A DNA stretch of 42,320 bases, from positions 1 through 42,320 of the forward strand of contig JWZX01003213.1 of the NCBI GenBank assembly GCA_001275005.1, given 5' to 3'. The translations under genes were made by a program, and so were the position numbers. Below the pieces are notes generated by a model that ran no database searches, had not been told where the DNA came from, and was given only the letters and a program-made list of their open reading frames with translations. The DNA comes from Chrysochromulina tobinii. Its lineage: Eukaryota > Haptophyta > Prymnesiales > Chrysochromulinaceae. Shown here in pieces: positions 7,501 to 17,361 of the stretch (positions are counted from its first letter, which is position 1; each line of letters starts with the position of its first letter).

Positions 7501-10077
7501 ATGGCGGCGGCACACACAGCGTTCGTCCGCGGTGACTTCTCTGACGCGGCGAGGCAGTATGGACTTTTGCTCGACTGCAATTCTCTCAGCTTGCAGGAGC
7601 GAATCGTACTGCTTTGTAATCGTGCCGCCGCGTACGCTGCGATGGATCTGAACCGGAAGGCTCTGAACGATGCAGACGCAGCACTCGCATTGGATGCTGG
7701 ATGCTTACGTGCGCTGTTGATCAAGGGGCGCGCGAGCATGGAGCTCGGGCGAACGGACGTGGCCGTTGACACATGGGCTCGCGGCGCATCGGCCATCGAT
7801 GGCGATGTGGTTCTGGTGGCTGAAATGGCCAAGCTCGTAGCTCAACAAGCAGCACCCAAATCAACACCAAAATTAATGCCCATAATGCCTATGCCACCAC
7901 CTGCGCCACCACCTTCGCCACCTTGTTTGCCACCACCTGCGCCACCACCTGCACCACCACCTGCAGCCCTTGAAGCAACCAATGGCGTCCGAGACGAGAA
8001 GATTGCCATTAATATGCGCCAAGCAATCACGCTCTTTAACGCCGGAAAGAATGTTGAGGCCATAAAGCTCTTTACTAACATCATCAAGGTAGCACCGCAT
8101 CACGTCGGTGCCCTCTCCGGGCGCGGCACTGCGCATGCGATGGATGGCGATCTCGAACTGGCCCGACGTGATCTCGATGCGGCCCAGGAACTAAGGCCCA
8201 GAGATGTCGACTTGATGGCTCGCAGACTGCAGGTCTTGCAGGCCCTGGGCGAGCGTGACCTTGTCATCGTCGTGGCAACCGAGGTGCTCGCCGTCGATGC
8301 TCGTGACATGAATGCGTTGTTCATGCGTGGCAAGGCGTACCACGCGCTCCAGAACTATAGGCGCGCTGTGCTCGATTTTGAAGCTTTGCTGCACATTGCC
8401 CCGGCAGGGTCGACTGCTATCTTCAATTTGCTCGGCACTTCTCTCGCTGCTATGGGTCGATGCGCGGAGGCAATCCGGGCATATGAAGAAACGCTGAAAC
8501 TCGATCCTTCGCTCAAAGAGGTTTACATCAACCTGGGCCAGGCGTGCCGTGATTTGGGCCAAGTTCATCAGGCCGAAGTGCACTTCTCACGAGCAGTGGA
8601 CATGCAGCGAGGCTTCGTGCATTCACATTATCGACGAGCATTGCTTCGGCATGTCGTGGGCCGAACAGCGATGGCAATCGAGGACTTGATCGAGGTCGTG
8701 CGCATCGAACCGAGCCACATGGAAGCCCGAGCCCTGCTCGCTATCTCCTACGCTGCATGCAATGACTTCGAGAGAGCAGCGCAAGCGTTTGAGCAGCTAC
8801 TTGAGCGCGACCCACAGCACCCCGCATATCACCAGTACGTGTTCACGCAAATCCTCTGCTGTGAGCTCGACGCGCCGCGCTCAGCACGACGCATCTGCTC
8901 TCTTGTACCAGCGGAAGTGAAGCTCGGCATGTGCAAACAACTTCCGGCCGCCACGTCAGCAGCTGCCAGCAAGGCGAGCCTAGCCGAGATCAAAAAGTCC
9001 CTTGGCACTTCTGCCCGAGCGTCTGTCGGAGATGCACGCTCTGGGGATGTGACTTCGCTCCTCCTCGCGGCGCGGCCATTCGGGACGTTAATGCAGGTTC
9101 GCCTTGCTGGCTTCGTAGAGAACCTGCGCTTGCAACGGCAGGCCGGCCTGGCCGTGCTGGACGTTGCACAGCAGCTTCGCCTCCTGTGGGCACAAGGCCT
9201 AGACAAGTCGAAGACATATGGGTGGCGCAGCGCGTACGACGTGGCTGTGTGCTGGAGACAGCTGGGTGAGCCCAATGACAACGTTTGGTGGATCGACGGC
9301 ATGCCTCGGCGTGACTTCGAAGAGGGCTTTGGCTCGCATACGCCCATCCTGAAGGGCCAGCACGAGACCGTTCGCTACTATCCTCACTATCCTCGTGTCT
9401 TTAGTGCAATGAAGGCCCTGGCTGCACAGCAGTGGCTGTTGGACGACGAGCAGAAGGCAGAGCTTGCGCGTGCCAAAGACTGCCTTGACATCCGGCGGCT
9501 ACGAGGACGGGATGACTATGTGGTCAGCCCGTGCGGCGGATTCATCAGTGGTCAGCTCGAGGGCACTCGTCTCACTGTGCAAGATCGACCACCTGAAGGT
9601 GTCGATGTATCCATTCGAACACCTCTGACGCCGAGCCGATGGTCCGGCTACCACCTCGAAATGCAAGCTGCGTGGGAGCACGTGTGCGACGTAGCTGTGC
9701 CTTTGCTTGCGGCCCGCGGTGATGGTCCGCCCAACGACGCTTTCGTCAATGCTGTGTTACGCATCACATTTTTCTGGTACAATTTCATGCCTTTGACGAG
9801 AGGCTCTGCAGCAGTGGGTTGGACTTTCCTCATGGCGCTGCTTCTTGCCTGTGGCTTCGAAGTGGATTCGCAGGCACCTGATGGAATCTCTCTTGATTGG
9901 GAAGCTATTTTGACCCCATCCCCGTACGATTTTATTGCAGCGACACGCACCTGGTTGTTGCCCATCTGCAGACGTCGCAAGCAGTCAGTGGACGAGCTGC
10001 CATCAGTGGCTAACACCATCGCAACGTACCGCCAGATGCTCGACGCGCTCAACATACCCGACCAATTCTACATGTAA
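7501..10077 (+). CDS. TTC13/SRFR1-family tetratricopeptide protein
   Basis: 858 residues from ATG 7501. I prefer this start to the in-frame ATG at 7324 because the first TPR helix (AHTAFVRGDFSDAARQYG) begins at once and the upstream peptide is low-complexity. TPR repeats run at about 1-100, then a Pro-rich linker (PPPAPPPSPP..., about 130-155), then a second TPR array at about 165-450. The C-terminal ~300 residues carry GWRSAYDVAVCWRQLGEP, GFGSHTPILKGQ and VRYYPHYPRVF. These I recognise as the conserved C-terminal domain of animal TTC13 and plant SRFR1. SRFR1 is a negative regulator of immune signalling in plants; the role in algae is unknown. It ends naturally at ...IPDQFYM. No intron is needed. 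Confidence 0.85.
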   Translation: MAAAHTAFVRGDFSDAARQYGLLLDCNSLSLQERIVLLCNRAAAYAAMDLNRKALNDADAALALDAGCLRALLIKGRASMELGRTDVAVDTWARGASAIDGDVVLVAEMAKLVAQQAAPKSTPKLMPIMPMPPPAPPPSPPCLPPPAPPPAPPPAALEATNGVRDEKIAINMRQAITLFNAGKNVEAIKLFTNIIKVAPHHVGALSGRGTAHAMDGDLELARRDLDAAQELRPRDVDLMARRLQVLQALGERDLVIVVATEVLAVDARDMNALFMRGKAYHALQNYRRAVLDFEALLHIAPAGSTAIFNLLGTSLAAMGRCAEAIRAYEETLKLDPSLKEVYINLGQACRDLGQVHQAEVHFSRAVDMQRGFVHSHYRRALLRHVVGRTAMAIEDLIEVVRIEPSHMEARALLAISYAACNDFERAAQAFEQLLERDPQHPAYHQYVFTQILCCELDAPRSARRICSLVPAEVKLGMCKQLPAATSAAASKASLAEIKKSLGTSARASVGDARSGDVTSLLLAARPFGTLMQVRLAGFVENLRLQRQAGLAVLDVAQQLRLLWAQGLDKSKTYGWRSAYDVAVCWRQLGEPNDNVWWIDGMPRRDFEEGFGSHTPILKGQHETVRYYPHYPRVFSAMKALAAQQWLLDDEQKAELARAKDCLDIRRLRGRDDYVVSPCGGFISGQLEGTRLTVQDRPPEGVDVSIRTPLTPSRWSGYHLEMQAAWEHVCDVAVPLLAARGDGPPNDAFVNAVLRITFFWYNFMPLTRGSAAVGWTFLMALLLACGFEVDSQAPDGISLDWEAILTPSPYDFIAATRTWLLPICRRRKQSVDELPSVANTIATYRQMLDALNIPDQFYM

Positions 10078-10359
10078 TCCGAAATTATGTGCTCGCGATG
10101 CTGGCTTAAGTCCATGGCGACCGTCCAAAATGCCTCTGTGCGGCTGTGCGCTGTCACTGCCACTGGTGTCAGAGTAACTTCAAGAGTAAGTTGGTGTATG
10201 TGCCGGCCGCTGTGACGCGTCCGGTTTGACTTTGGGGGGATTGAGTACCAACGCGCAAAGCGTGCTTACCACTAATAGTTAATTAGTTATCGTACGGAAC
10301 CACACTAGACATTTCTTGCACAGAACGCGTCACAGAGCCCCGTCGCCGACGCCGCGGCC
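10078..10359. other. Intergenic upstream of LRR gene
   Basis: No coding signal. A short AT-rich patch with TAATTAGTTA lies at about 10275-10290, ~75 bp before the LRR start, and could be part of its promoter. Confidence 0.4.
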
Positions 10360-11665
10360 ATGCGCGCGCATGGGCTGCTCCTCGTCTGTTGTCTTCCGCT
10401 AGTGCATACAGGGATGAGAAGGGCAGATCGCGCTGCGCTCGTCCAGCTATTCCGATTGCTTGGTGGCCCATACTGGACGCACAACGAAGGTTGGGACCCG
10501 GATGGTGGAACAGATCCGTGTGACATGAACACGAGATGGAGAGGCGTTGGCTGCATTGACCCTTGTGACTTCTACCGCGACGGAGCTGACTGCGCGTTCG
10601 GCCGTGTCACGGCGCTGAACCTGCGTGATAACAACCTTACGGGCTCAATCACGAACTGGACGGGAATTGGCGACCTGCACAACCTAACGTACTTGGACAT
10701 GTCGTTGAATGCAATTTCTGGCTCCCTACCTGCCGAAATCGGTCCAAATCCAAAACATCGAGATTATCAGCTTATCCTTCAACAAGCTCGACGGGCAGTT
10801 GCCAACCACGCTTGGCAATATTAACAGCAACGGCAACGCCAAGCTTGAGGAGATCACGCTCCATCGCAACAACATCACTGGGTCGCTGCCCACTGAAATT
10901 GGCCGTCTGACGGACCTCGTGATGCTCAACGTGGGGCTCAACCGCATGATTGGTTCCATACCAACGCAGCTGACGAATCTCACGGCCCTGCAGGTTTTTT
11001 ATGCTCACGGGATGGGCCTTGAGGGCACGATCCCAGAGGACCTCGGCGCCATGACTGCACTCAGGTACCTGAACTTCTCCGAAAACAACATCTCTGGAAC
11101 GTTGCCGCCGTCTGTTGGCAATCTTGGCATGCTAAATGATCTGTCGCTCTTCGAGAACCGCCTCTCCGGCTCCTTGCCCCTGGAGCTCGGCAACATAGCA
11201 CCACTGCGCAACTTGCGCATGCAAAACAACATGCTGAATGGCAACTTCACCGAGTTCACAACACTGGGTAACTTGCGCAGTCTGGTAACGCTCGACCTCT
11301 ACGAGAACGCCATGGTTGGCGATGTGCCCGCATCGCTGCAGAACCTGACATCTCTGCAGTACCTGTATGTCGACAATCAGCACCTTCGCCCAGTTCGCCA
11401 ACGGTACTGTGGTCAGCGCATACCCAACAATGGAAAGTACAACTGTGCGTGCGGGCATACGCCGATCGAAACCCAGCGCCCTGTTCACTTTTCCCGACTC
11501 CCCTTGTCTGTTCGCGTCGCACAACTGATGGCGTCGGCAAACGCGTGGGCAGGGATCATCGTCCGTCACGACTATGTGCAAATGACATCCATGGTGTGCG
11601 AGAACATGCACGACACCAACTTTGCGTTCAACTCGCTGCAGGTCTCCGGCGTGTATCCGGACTGA
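10360..11665 (+). CDS. Secreted leucine-rich-repeat protein with one frameshift
   Basis: Starts with a signal peptide (MRAHGLLLVCCLPLVHTG), then a cap of the plant/algal extracellular LRR type (ALVQLFRLLGG..W..NEGW..., DPCD, RWRGVGC). About eight LRRs of the NxLxGxLPxxLGNLxxL class follow. The first 128 residues are in one frame up to 10743, and the rest continues one base later. Removing one C from the CC at 10744-10745 restores SLPAEIGQIQNIEIISL without a break. After the LRRs, a conserved-looking tail continues through an in-frame intron (11445-11552): ...NGKYN|WIIVRHDYVQMTSM..., ending GVYPD. The corrected product is about 398 residues. It probably binds ligands or wall components outside the cell or in the secretory path; no kinase domain is present. 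The frameshift may be an assembly indel or a real lesion. Confidence 0.75.
11445..11552 (+). other. Intron (108 bp) in LRR gene
   Basis: Begins GTGCGT, ends GTGGGCAG, phase 1. Its length is a multiple of three and it has no stop, so it hides inside the open frame. Splicing replaces a Cys/His/Pro-rich insert with KYNWIIVRHDY. CTGAT lies about 25 nt before the 3' end. Confidence 0.65.
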
Positions 11666-12152
11666 ACCAGGGCATGCGCGAACATGCCAAGAGACGCAAG
11701 CAAGGCCAGGCTTGTGTTCGAGATGGGTTGCCAGCTCTGCGATCTCCTCCGTACACTATACTCCTCCCATGAATCCAATCGGCACTGCACAACAGGCCTC
11801 TTCGGACTGCGCTCAGGGTAAAGGCTAGAGGTAGAGGATTGTGTTCGCTGTCCCTGAGGGCAGTAGGGCGTTGTTCAGTAGTATAGTATTCAGTATAGTA
11901 TCATAATCATTCGGACTCGCGCCAAGGCGCCATTTGCCCATTTCCCACATTGCGAGCTCGTCCTCGCACCTCGGTATTATAGGAAGGCAATCCCTTATCG
12001 AGCTCACGTCATGTAACGTCCACACGTGGGAGAGCATCCTGCTGCAAAAAAGCTTTGCCTTTGCGGATTCAGGTGCGCGGAACGAATGCACAGTTTCAAA
12101 ACGGCGCAATCGCGAGCTCGTTTGTGAAAAGAGCGACGGCGGCGGCCCGACG
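11666..12152. other. Intergenic upstream of APP1-like gene
   Basis: No supported gene. AGTATAGTAT is repeated twice in a short AT-rich run at about 11878-11905. The frame of the next gene is open back to about 11934, but that peptide shows no recognisable domain. Confidence 0.4.
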
Positions 12153-13381
12153 ATGAGCTGCGCCCTCGCTCCGTTCTTGCTCTCCTATGCTACCTCGCTG
12201 CAGCATCAGTTTCAACCATTTACCAGCCCGCACATCCCGTGCTCCAGTAGGCGATGCAGTTGCCCAGTAGTTGCTCTGTTACGTGGCCGGCGCGTCCAGG
12301 TGATCACTGACATTGACGACACCATCAAGTCATCTGGCGGCGTAGCCCTTGGCACCATACCCCTTGGTGGCGTGGACACGTCTTTCGCGCGGGGTGCGTG
12401 CTACCCAGGCGTGTTCCGCTTCGGTGCAGAGCTTGCGGCGCACGCCATGGGCTCCAGTCGGCCGCCTGCACCGATGGCTGTTTTGACAGCACGAGCTCGT
12501 GAGTTTCGGTGGGCACTCGAGATCAAACAATCCGACAAGGTCTGTCAGGGTTTCCGGCGGGCAGGCGAGGCGGCTGGGCTGAGTGAGTGGGGCATCGGGC
12601 CCGTGCTTTATGGCAGCGTGCAGGAGTGGATCTGCCAGGAGCGGAAAGGATGGCGAAAATTTGAGAACTTCAAGGTCTTGCGTGCAAGCAGCGGCGACTC
12701 AGACTTGCGATGGGTGTTCGTTGGTGATAATGGTTCCTCCGAGAAGGACCTCGAAGCGGCTGAAATGATCATCAGCGAGTATCCGCGCGCGCTGCGGGCT
12801 GTGTTCATGCACGCAGTTTCTGGCAATGAGCAGCCGGCGACGCTCCCAGAGGTGATTCCCATGCAACTCGGGTCTACGAAGGCTTTGTGGTGGCACCCCT
12901 GAATCTGAGCCATGTGCTCTGTGCTCTCGGTGGTGGCGCAGGATAACGACATCGATGGCGTGCCCTTCCGCTACTTTCGAACGTACGCGACAGCCGCATC
13001 CAAGGCTGCTAAGCTCGGCTTGCTGAGCAACGCAGCCGCTCATCGTGTCTTGGATGCCGTGGAGGAGGACATGCGCGCTGATCCGATCAACGTATCCCCA
13101 GGCAGCACCAATGAGCAACTGCTGCTCGATGAGCTATCCGAAGCACGTTCCGCTCTCAGGTTTTCCATGCCATCCTGGACGAAACGGCTGATGATGAAGC
13201 GTTCCTGAGCGAGGGGCCAGCGCTGGTCGTAGAACAGGAGCACGCGCCCCCGAAAGCTGCAGGGGGCCGGTCAGCCCGTGCCACCTCGCGCCTGGCCGCT
13301 GCGAAGACCGCGCGTGCTGCCGGGCGGGGTCTCCGCATCGGCGCGGCGACGGAACGATCCCGTATTCTTCTTGTGCGCTAG
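12153..13381 (+). CDS. APP1-like phosphatidate phosphatase (DUF2183 / HAD fold)
   Basis: Predicted lipid phosphatase making diacylglycerol from phosphatidate. The diagnostic block is QVITDIDDTIKSSGG (DxDxT nucleophile motif, D53 and D55 from ATG 12153). Later motifs are AVLTARAREF and WVFVGDNGSSEKDLE, the latter corresponding to the acidic HAD motif near the end of APP1 catalytic domains. Exon 1 ends at 12851 (...ATLPE). Exon 2 begins at 12942 (DNDIDGVPFRYFRTY). Beyond that two readings are possible. The open frame stops at 13208 after LMMKRS. Alternatively, either a 68-bp intron (13092-13159) or a missing base near 13160 links to VFHAILDETADDEAF... and an Ala/Arg-rich tail ending at 13381. 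I favour the longer product. The start is uncertain; ATG 12153 is the last one before the domain. Confidence 0.7.
12852..12941 (+). other. Intron (90 bp) in APP1-like gene
   Basis: GTGATT...GGCGCAG, phase 0. Unspliced reading hits a stop after ALWWHP. Splicing joins ATLPE to DNDIDGVPFRYF, which reads as a continuous family-like C-terminus. CTGAA and CTGAG lie in the middle. Confidence 0.7.
13092..13159 (+). other. Possible intron (68 bp) in APP1-like gene
   Basis: GTATCC...CTCTCAG, phase 0, joining RADPIN to VFHAILDETADDEAF. The competing explanation is a lost G at 13159-13160. In that case the peptide NEQLLLDELSEARSALR would be exon and run directly into VFHAIL. Confidence 0.35.
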
Positions 13382-13913
13382 ATACGCGTTAAGCGGCTCC
13401 ACGGGCGCGGCGGGGCACGCTCGTAGATGGTGCAGCTACGCGGTGCGTCGGCCGTCGCGCGGCCCGCGGGCCGAGCCGCGAAGTTCACGCTGCTTTTTTC
13501 GTTACTTGTTCGCGGCGTCTTGTGTGCGCCGACATACACGAGCGCCGTGACAGACTCAAATGCGCGCGCGCCGCACCGGCTCTAGTCTCACCTTCATCTA
13601 TTCTCACCTTCCTCTATTCTCAATCTCTCTGTGGACTTAGACCCGGGAGCCGAGCCGGGGCCGGGCCGATGTCCCGCCCATTTCCAGGGGGATACGCCAC
13701 GGGCTTGCACAGCCTGCTGCTGCGGGTATACACCACACCATCGCCCGATGGACTATAAGGTCCTGGGCGATGGACGCAGGACGGTGGCACGACGCGCGTA
13801 GATCCAATAGGCGAAGCCACTCGCTTCGTCAGCATCAATCCGCAAAGAATGGCTAACACAGAATCGTTCGACTCTGCTGATAGTCGACGAAGCTTGCGGG
13901 CTTGCAAATCCGT
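13382..13913. other. Intergenic between APP1-like and TPR genes (convergent)
   Basis: No coding region recognised. It contains a short duplicated run (CACCTTCATCTATTCT / CACCTTCCTCTATTCT, about 13590-13621) and an otherwise GC-rich unique sequence. Confidence 0.4.
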
Positions 13914-14969
13914 TCACACATGCGCACTCGTGGCGTGCGTCAGGTTCGTCGTGAAGTGGTAGCTGACATTGCGCCCCAGTTTATCGGAGGGCTCCTCAAA
14001 TTGCGAGGTGATGCGCGCATCTAGGCGCACGAGCACGCCGTGGGCCACGGGGAAGACGACGGGCAGATGCCAGTCCTGCTCGAGCGACTTGCCATAATAG
14101 CCGTACGACAGCTCGTGCTGTGGTGGAACGAGCGCGGGCACATTCGCACTGCGCTGCAGCGCCTCTGCGTGGGTGAGATGAAGGTTGGCACGATTTTTTA
14201 GTGACAGATTGCACCGCGGGTTGAGCGCCACCGCGGACGCAAAGTATTGGAGCGCCTGCTCCATGCGTCCGTCGTCCTGGCAAGCGGCGCCGAGGTTGTT
14301 GAGCGCACACGAGTGCAGCAGCCGGCCGTCAGGCGACCTCACGGGCGGCGCCTCGTCCATCGCATTCTGGTAGCACGAGATCGCTTCCGCGCTCAGCCCG
14401 AGCGCCTTGTACGCGTTGCCGCGATTGATCAACGCAAACACGATCAGGTGCGGAGCTTCCATCGCTGCGGCGGCGAATTCGGCCGCAGCACCGTAGAAAT
14501 CGCGCTTGTCGAATAGCTCGTTGCCTCGGCAGAAGTCGCGCACGTGGTGTGCGCTGTGCTCGTCGACGCGCGAAGGCCGTATAACGCCCTCCGGCATAGC
14601 GACCTTATCGGCAAATTTCTTCTTCATGTCGGCCTCCATCTTCTGCAGCTTGGACGAGTCAAACTGCGGTGTTTGGCGCACCTTGCCCTTGCCATCAGGT
14701 TCGCACGGTTTGCCGGTATCGCGCCGGCGGCCAAACGCGTCCTTCACTTCCGTGCGCTGCGCTCCGATCGCCTCAGTCACGCCCTCCTTGAATCCGCGCT
14801 CTGTTGGAGGCACAGTCACCAGAGGCTCGGCGAGCACCGATGTCCGGGAGGCCTGCAGCGCGTCTGACACGCCGGTCGGGATGGCGGGGTCCTCCTCGCC
14901 ACGGATCACCTTCTCAAGCTTTTCCTTCCAGTAGCCGATTTTAGCAGAGGTGTCGAGCCCTCGAGCCAT
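13914..14969 (-). CDS. TPR-repeat protein of unknown function
   Basis: 351 residues if translation starts at the ATG at 14969 (MARGLDTSAKIGYWKEKLEK). The frame stays open further upstream, but that part overlaps the zeaxanthin epoxidase start and looks non-coding. A charged N-terminal region contains KLQKMEADMKKKFADKV. At about 140-270 there are three TPR-like units (GNELFDKRDFYGAAAEF, GNAYKALGLSAEAISCY, GAACQDDGRMEQALQYF). The C-terminal part includes HLPVVFPVAHGVLVRLDA and has no motif I know. There is no signal peptide or membrane segment. TPRs suggest a protein-binding scaffold; the partner is unknown. Confidence 0.7.
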   Translation of the reverse strand: MARGLDTSAKIGYWKEKLEKVIRGEEDPAIPTGVSDALQASRTSVLAEPLVTVPPTERGFKEGVTEAIGAQRTEVKDAFGRRRDTGKPCEPDGKGKVRQTPQFDSSKLQKMEADMKKKFADKVAMPEGVIRPSRVDEHSAHHVRDFCRGNELFDKRDFYGAAAEFAAAAMEAPHLIVFALINRGNAYKALGLSAEAISCYQNAMDEAPPVRSPDGRLLHSCALNNLGAACQDDGRMEQALQYFASAVALNPRCNLSLKNRANLHLTHAEALQRSANVPALVPPQHELSYGYYGKSLEQDWHLPVVFPVAHGVLVRLDARITSQFEEPSDKLGRNVSYHFTTNLTHATSAHV

Positions 14970-15024
14970 GCTGGAACCCAACAGACGCGACTCGAATCGA
15001 AGGACTTCGTCAAATTCCGCAAGA

Positions 15025-16599
15025 ATGATGCTTCCTGTCCTTTTCTTCTTGGCTTGGGTGCCCTTGCGACCGCCAGCGCTAGCACGTACGTGCGTGCGCA
15101 CCCCGTCCACATATCTGCTCACGACGGGACCGAGCACCATCAGCAGCAGCGGCGTGCTCGCCACAGGCCCGGGCGCATTGGCTTCACAGCTGCAGACAGG
15201 CAAAGCTTTGCCTCTGCGTGTCATGGTGGCTGGAGGCGGCATAGGTGGACTCTGCGCGGCGCTCGTGCTCAAGAATCAGGGCTTTGATGTTAGCGTCTTC
15301 GAAAAGACGGAGACCTACAAGCCGTTCGGAGGTCCCATCCAGATCGCGAGCAATGCCCTTGAGTCTCTGTTGCGCATCGATGCGGGCGTGTACAAGCAGA
15401 TCATGTCGCAGGCGACGGTGATCGGCGATCGTAAGAATGGTCTCAAAGACGGCTTGAGCTCAGAGTGGTTCGCCACCTTTGACCTCTACTCGCCGGCCAA
15501 GGCGCGTAATCAGGATGTGTCTGTCGTGATTGACCGGCCCAAGCTGCAGGACATTCTGCTGAGCGCCATCGGCGACTGCGTGCAGACGGGTGCGGAGGTC
15601 GTGGGATATGAGCCCAGCGCCGCCAACGGCCGCGTGATCGGTATCCTCAGTGATGGCACGCGCCACGAGGCCGACATGCTCGTGGGTGCAGACGGCATAT
15701 GGTCCAAGGTGCGCGCCGTGTTAGACCCCAACCCCAAGGACCCTGTCTGGTCCGGGTACACGTGCTTCGCGGCGATCGCCAACTGCGTTCCGGATGACAT
15801 CAAAGAGGTGGGCTACAAAGTCTACCTTGGCAGCCGCAAATACTTCGTCTCCGTCGACGTGGGCGGCGGCCGCGTGCAGTGGTATGCATTTCTCAACGTG
15901 CCGCCCAAGTCGCTCTCGCTAGCGCCGGGCGATCAGTTGCGCTGGCTCAAGGAGACCCAGTTCAACGACTGGAGCCCGGAGGTGCATCAGCTGCTGGATA
16001 GCACACCCATCGAGGAGGTCGAGCAGCGCGACCTCTATGATCGCATCCCCGAGCTCCGCTGGGCCTCGGGCCGGGTGTGCCTGCTCGGCGACGCGGCGCA
16101 TCCTATGATGCCCAACCTCGGGCAGGGCGGCGGCATGGCGATCGAGGACGCGCTCGTACTGGGACAGGAGCTGCGTCGCATTGGCACCCCGGAGGCGGTG
16201 CCGCTCGCGCTCACCAAGTACAACAACAACCGCGTCGTGCGGGCTGCTGCCGTCCAAGGCATGTCGCGCCTCTCGAGCGCGATCCTCTTCCAGTACAACC
16301 ACCCTACGGTCGTGGACTCCGTCTGGCCGCCGCGGATACGCAACGTCGGGCCGCGTTCCCTCATCACGCGTGCATGCCAGGGCTTCCTCGAACGTGTCGC
16401 GTTTCCGCTGCAGTTCGAGTTCCTGTTCTCTTTCCCGGGAAAGATTCTCGATCCGCAGGTCTTTGCCCCCGCCACGTCTGGTGACTTTGCCGCACCTGAT
16501 GCGGTTAAGAAAGACAGAGCTGGGCCGAGCACGCGCGGCGTCGCGGAGAGGACGTTGGCGCAGACGAGCTTCAAGGATTGGCTAGCCACTTACTGGTAA
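15025..16599 (+). CDS. ZEP: Zeaxanthin epoxidase (plastid FAD monooxygenase)
   Basis: FAD-dependent enzyme that epoxidises xanthophylls; in algae it acts in the zeaxanthin/diatoxanthin branch of the light-protection cycle. From ATG 15025 it has 524 residues. The N-terminus MMLPVLFFLAWVPLRPPALA is an ER signal peptide, followed by a Ser/Thr-rich transit-like stretch. The FAD-binding loop VAGGGIGG is at about 68-75. ZEP hallmarks follow: GGPIQIASNALESL, SGYTCFAAIANCVPDDI, LLGDAAHPMMPNLGQGG (Gly-Asp near 355) and AIEDALVLGQEL. It lacks the C-terminal FHA domain of the land-plant enzyme, as in many algal ZEPs. It is a single exon. The start codon lies 55 bp from that of the divergent TPR gene. 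The in-frame ATG at 14950 would overlap that gene and give no signal peptide. Confidence 0.92.
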   Translation: MMLPVLFFLAWVPLRPPALARTCVRTPSTYLLTTGPSTISSSGVLATGPGALASQLQTGKALPLRVMVAGGGIGGLCAALVLKNQGFDVSVFEKTETYKPFGGPIQIASNALESLLRIDAGVYKQIMSQATVIGDRKNGLKDGLSSEWFATFDLYSPAKARNQDVSVVIDRPKLQDILLSAIGDCVQTGAEVVGYEPSAANGRVIGILSDGTRHEADMLVGADGIWSKVRAVLDPNPKDPVWSGYTCFAAIANCVPDDIKEVGYKVYLGSRKYFVSVDVGGGRVQWYAFLNVPPKSLSLAPGDQLRWLKETQFNDWSPEVHQLLDSTPIEEVEQRDLYDRIPELRWASGRVCLLGDAAHPMMPNLGQGGGMAIEDALVLGQELRRIGTPEAVPLALTKYNNNRVVRAAAVQGMSRLSSAILFQYNHPTVVDSVWPPRIRNVGPRSLITRACQGFLERVAFPLQFEFLFSFPGKILDPQVFAPATSGDFAAPDAVKKDRAGPSTRGVAERTLAQTSFKDWLATYW

Positions 16600-17361
16600 G
16601 CTCAGGACAGTCGATCTCGCCTTGATGACCATAGATGGCTGCGCGCAGACACGCCGCGCGCGCGGCTTGTATCGAGCTAGCGACCTTACTGCGCAGCAGT
16701 CGCACAGTTAGCTCACGTGGTCTCAAACGGCAACGCGCCGCCTCACCGAACAAGTGGCCGCGCGCGCGGGCCGAGCTTGGCGGGGGCGGACGGCCGAGAG
16801 ACACCCGCGCCCCGCCGGCGGCCGGCGCGCGGTCCGCACACGTTCGGTCCCGGGCCGCCCCTATCGCCTATGCCGCAATGATTGGCCGCGTCCGCTCGGC
16901 GCGCCGCGCAACGAGCTCCGAGCTCGACCGTGCGCCGCCCGCTCGACGGCAGTCGTAGCGCCGGATGAGCGGATCGCGGCATATACGTTTGTCCGCACAC
17001 AGACCGGACGCCGACCTCGAGCACGCGCGGACACGCAGCGTCGGCGAGCACGGAGGTCCGCGGGATGGCCGCTTGAAGACGCCCACGGAGTAATGTTGCC
17101 GATGCGTGCGTGCGCACCACCAAAACTATACACACTTCTGCACGGTGAAAGTACTAAAATGAACGTCCAAGTCATACGCGCAGCGTGACTCAAGTGCGCG
17201 CGCCAAGCCGGGCCAAAGGGCCACAGCGGTTCCGGGGCTCCGCGCGGGCGGCGCGCTGGCCGCGTGTTTGACGGGCGGCGCTACGACAGGCACGCGGACT
17301 GAACGATGGGTGAGGCAGTCGACAGGCTGCTGCCATGCGACGCGGGCAGAGCGAGTGTCGC
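16600..17361. other. Intergenic between convergent ZEP and centrin genes
   Basis: 762 bp of very GC-rich sequence. Open frames on both strands are Arg/Ala/Pro-rich, as expected by chance at this composition. I see no gene, RNA or repeat array. Confidence 0.5.

Noticed and set aside
13914-15272. Start of the TPR gene at 15272 (452 codons)
   Set aside because: Would overlap the signal peptide and FAD-loop region of ZEP; the extra peptide has no homologous character.
16754-17188. Arg-rich frames between ZEP and centrin
   Set aside because: Chance open frames in very GC-rich DNA on both strands; no domain, no splice-consistent extension.
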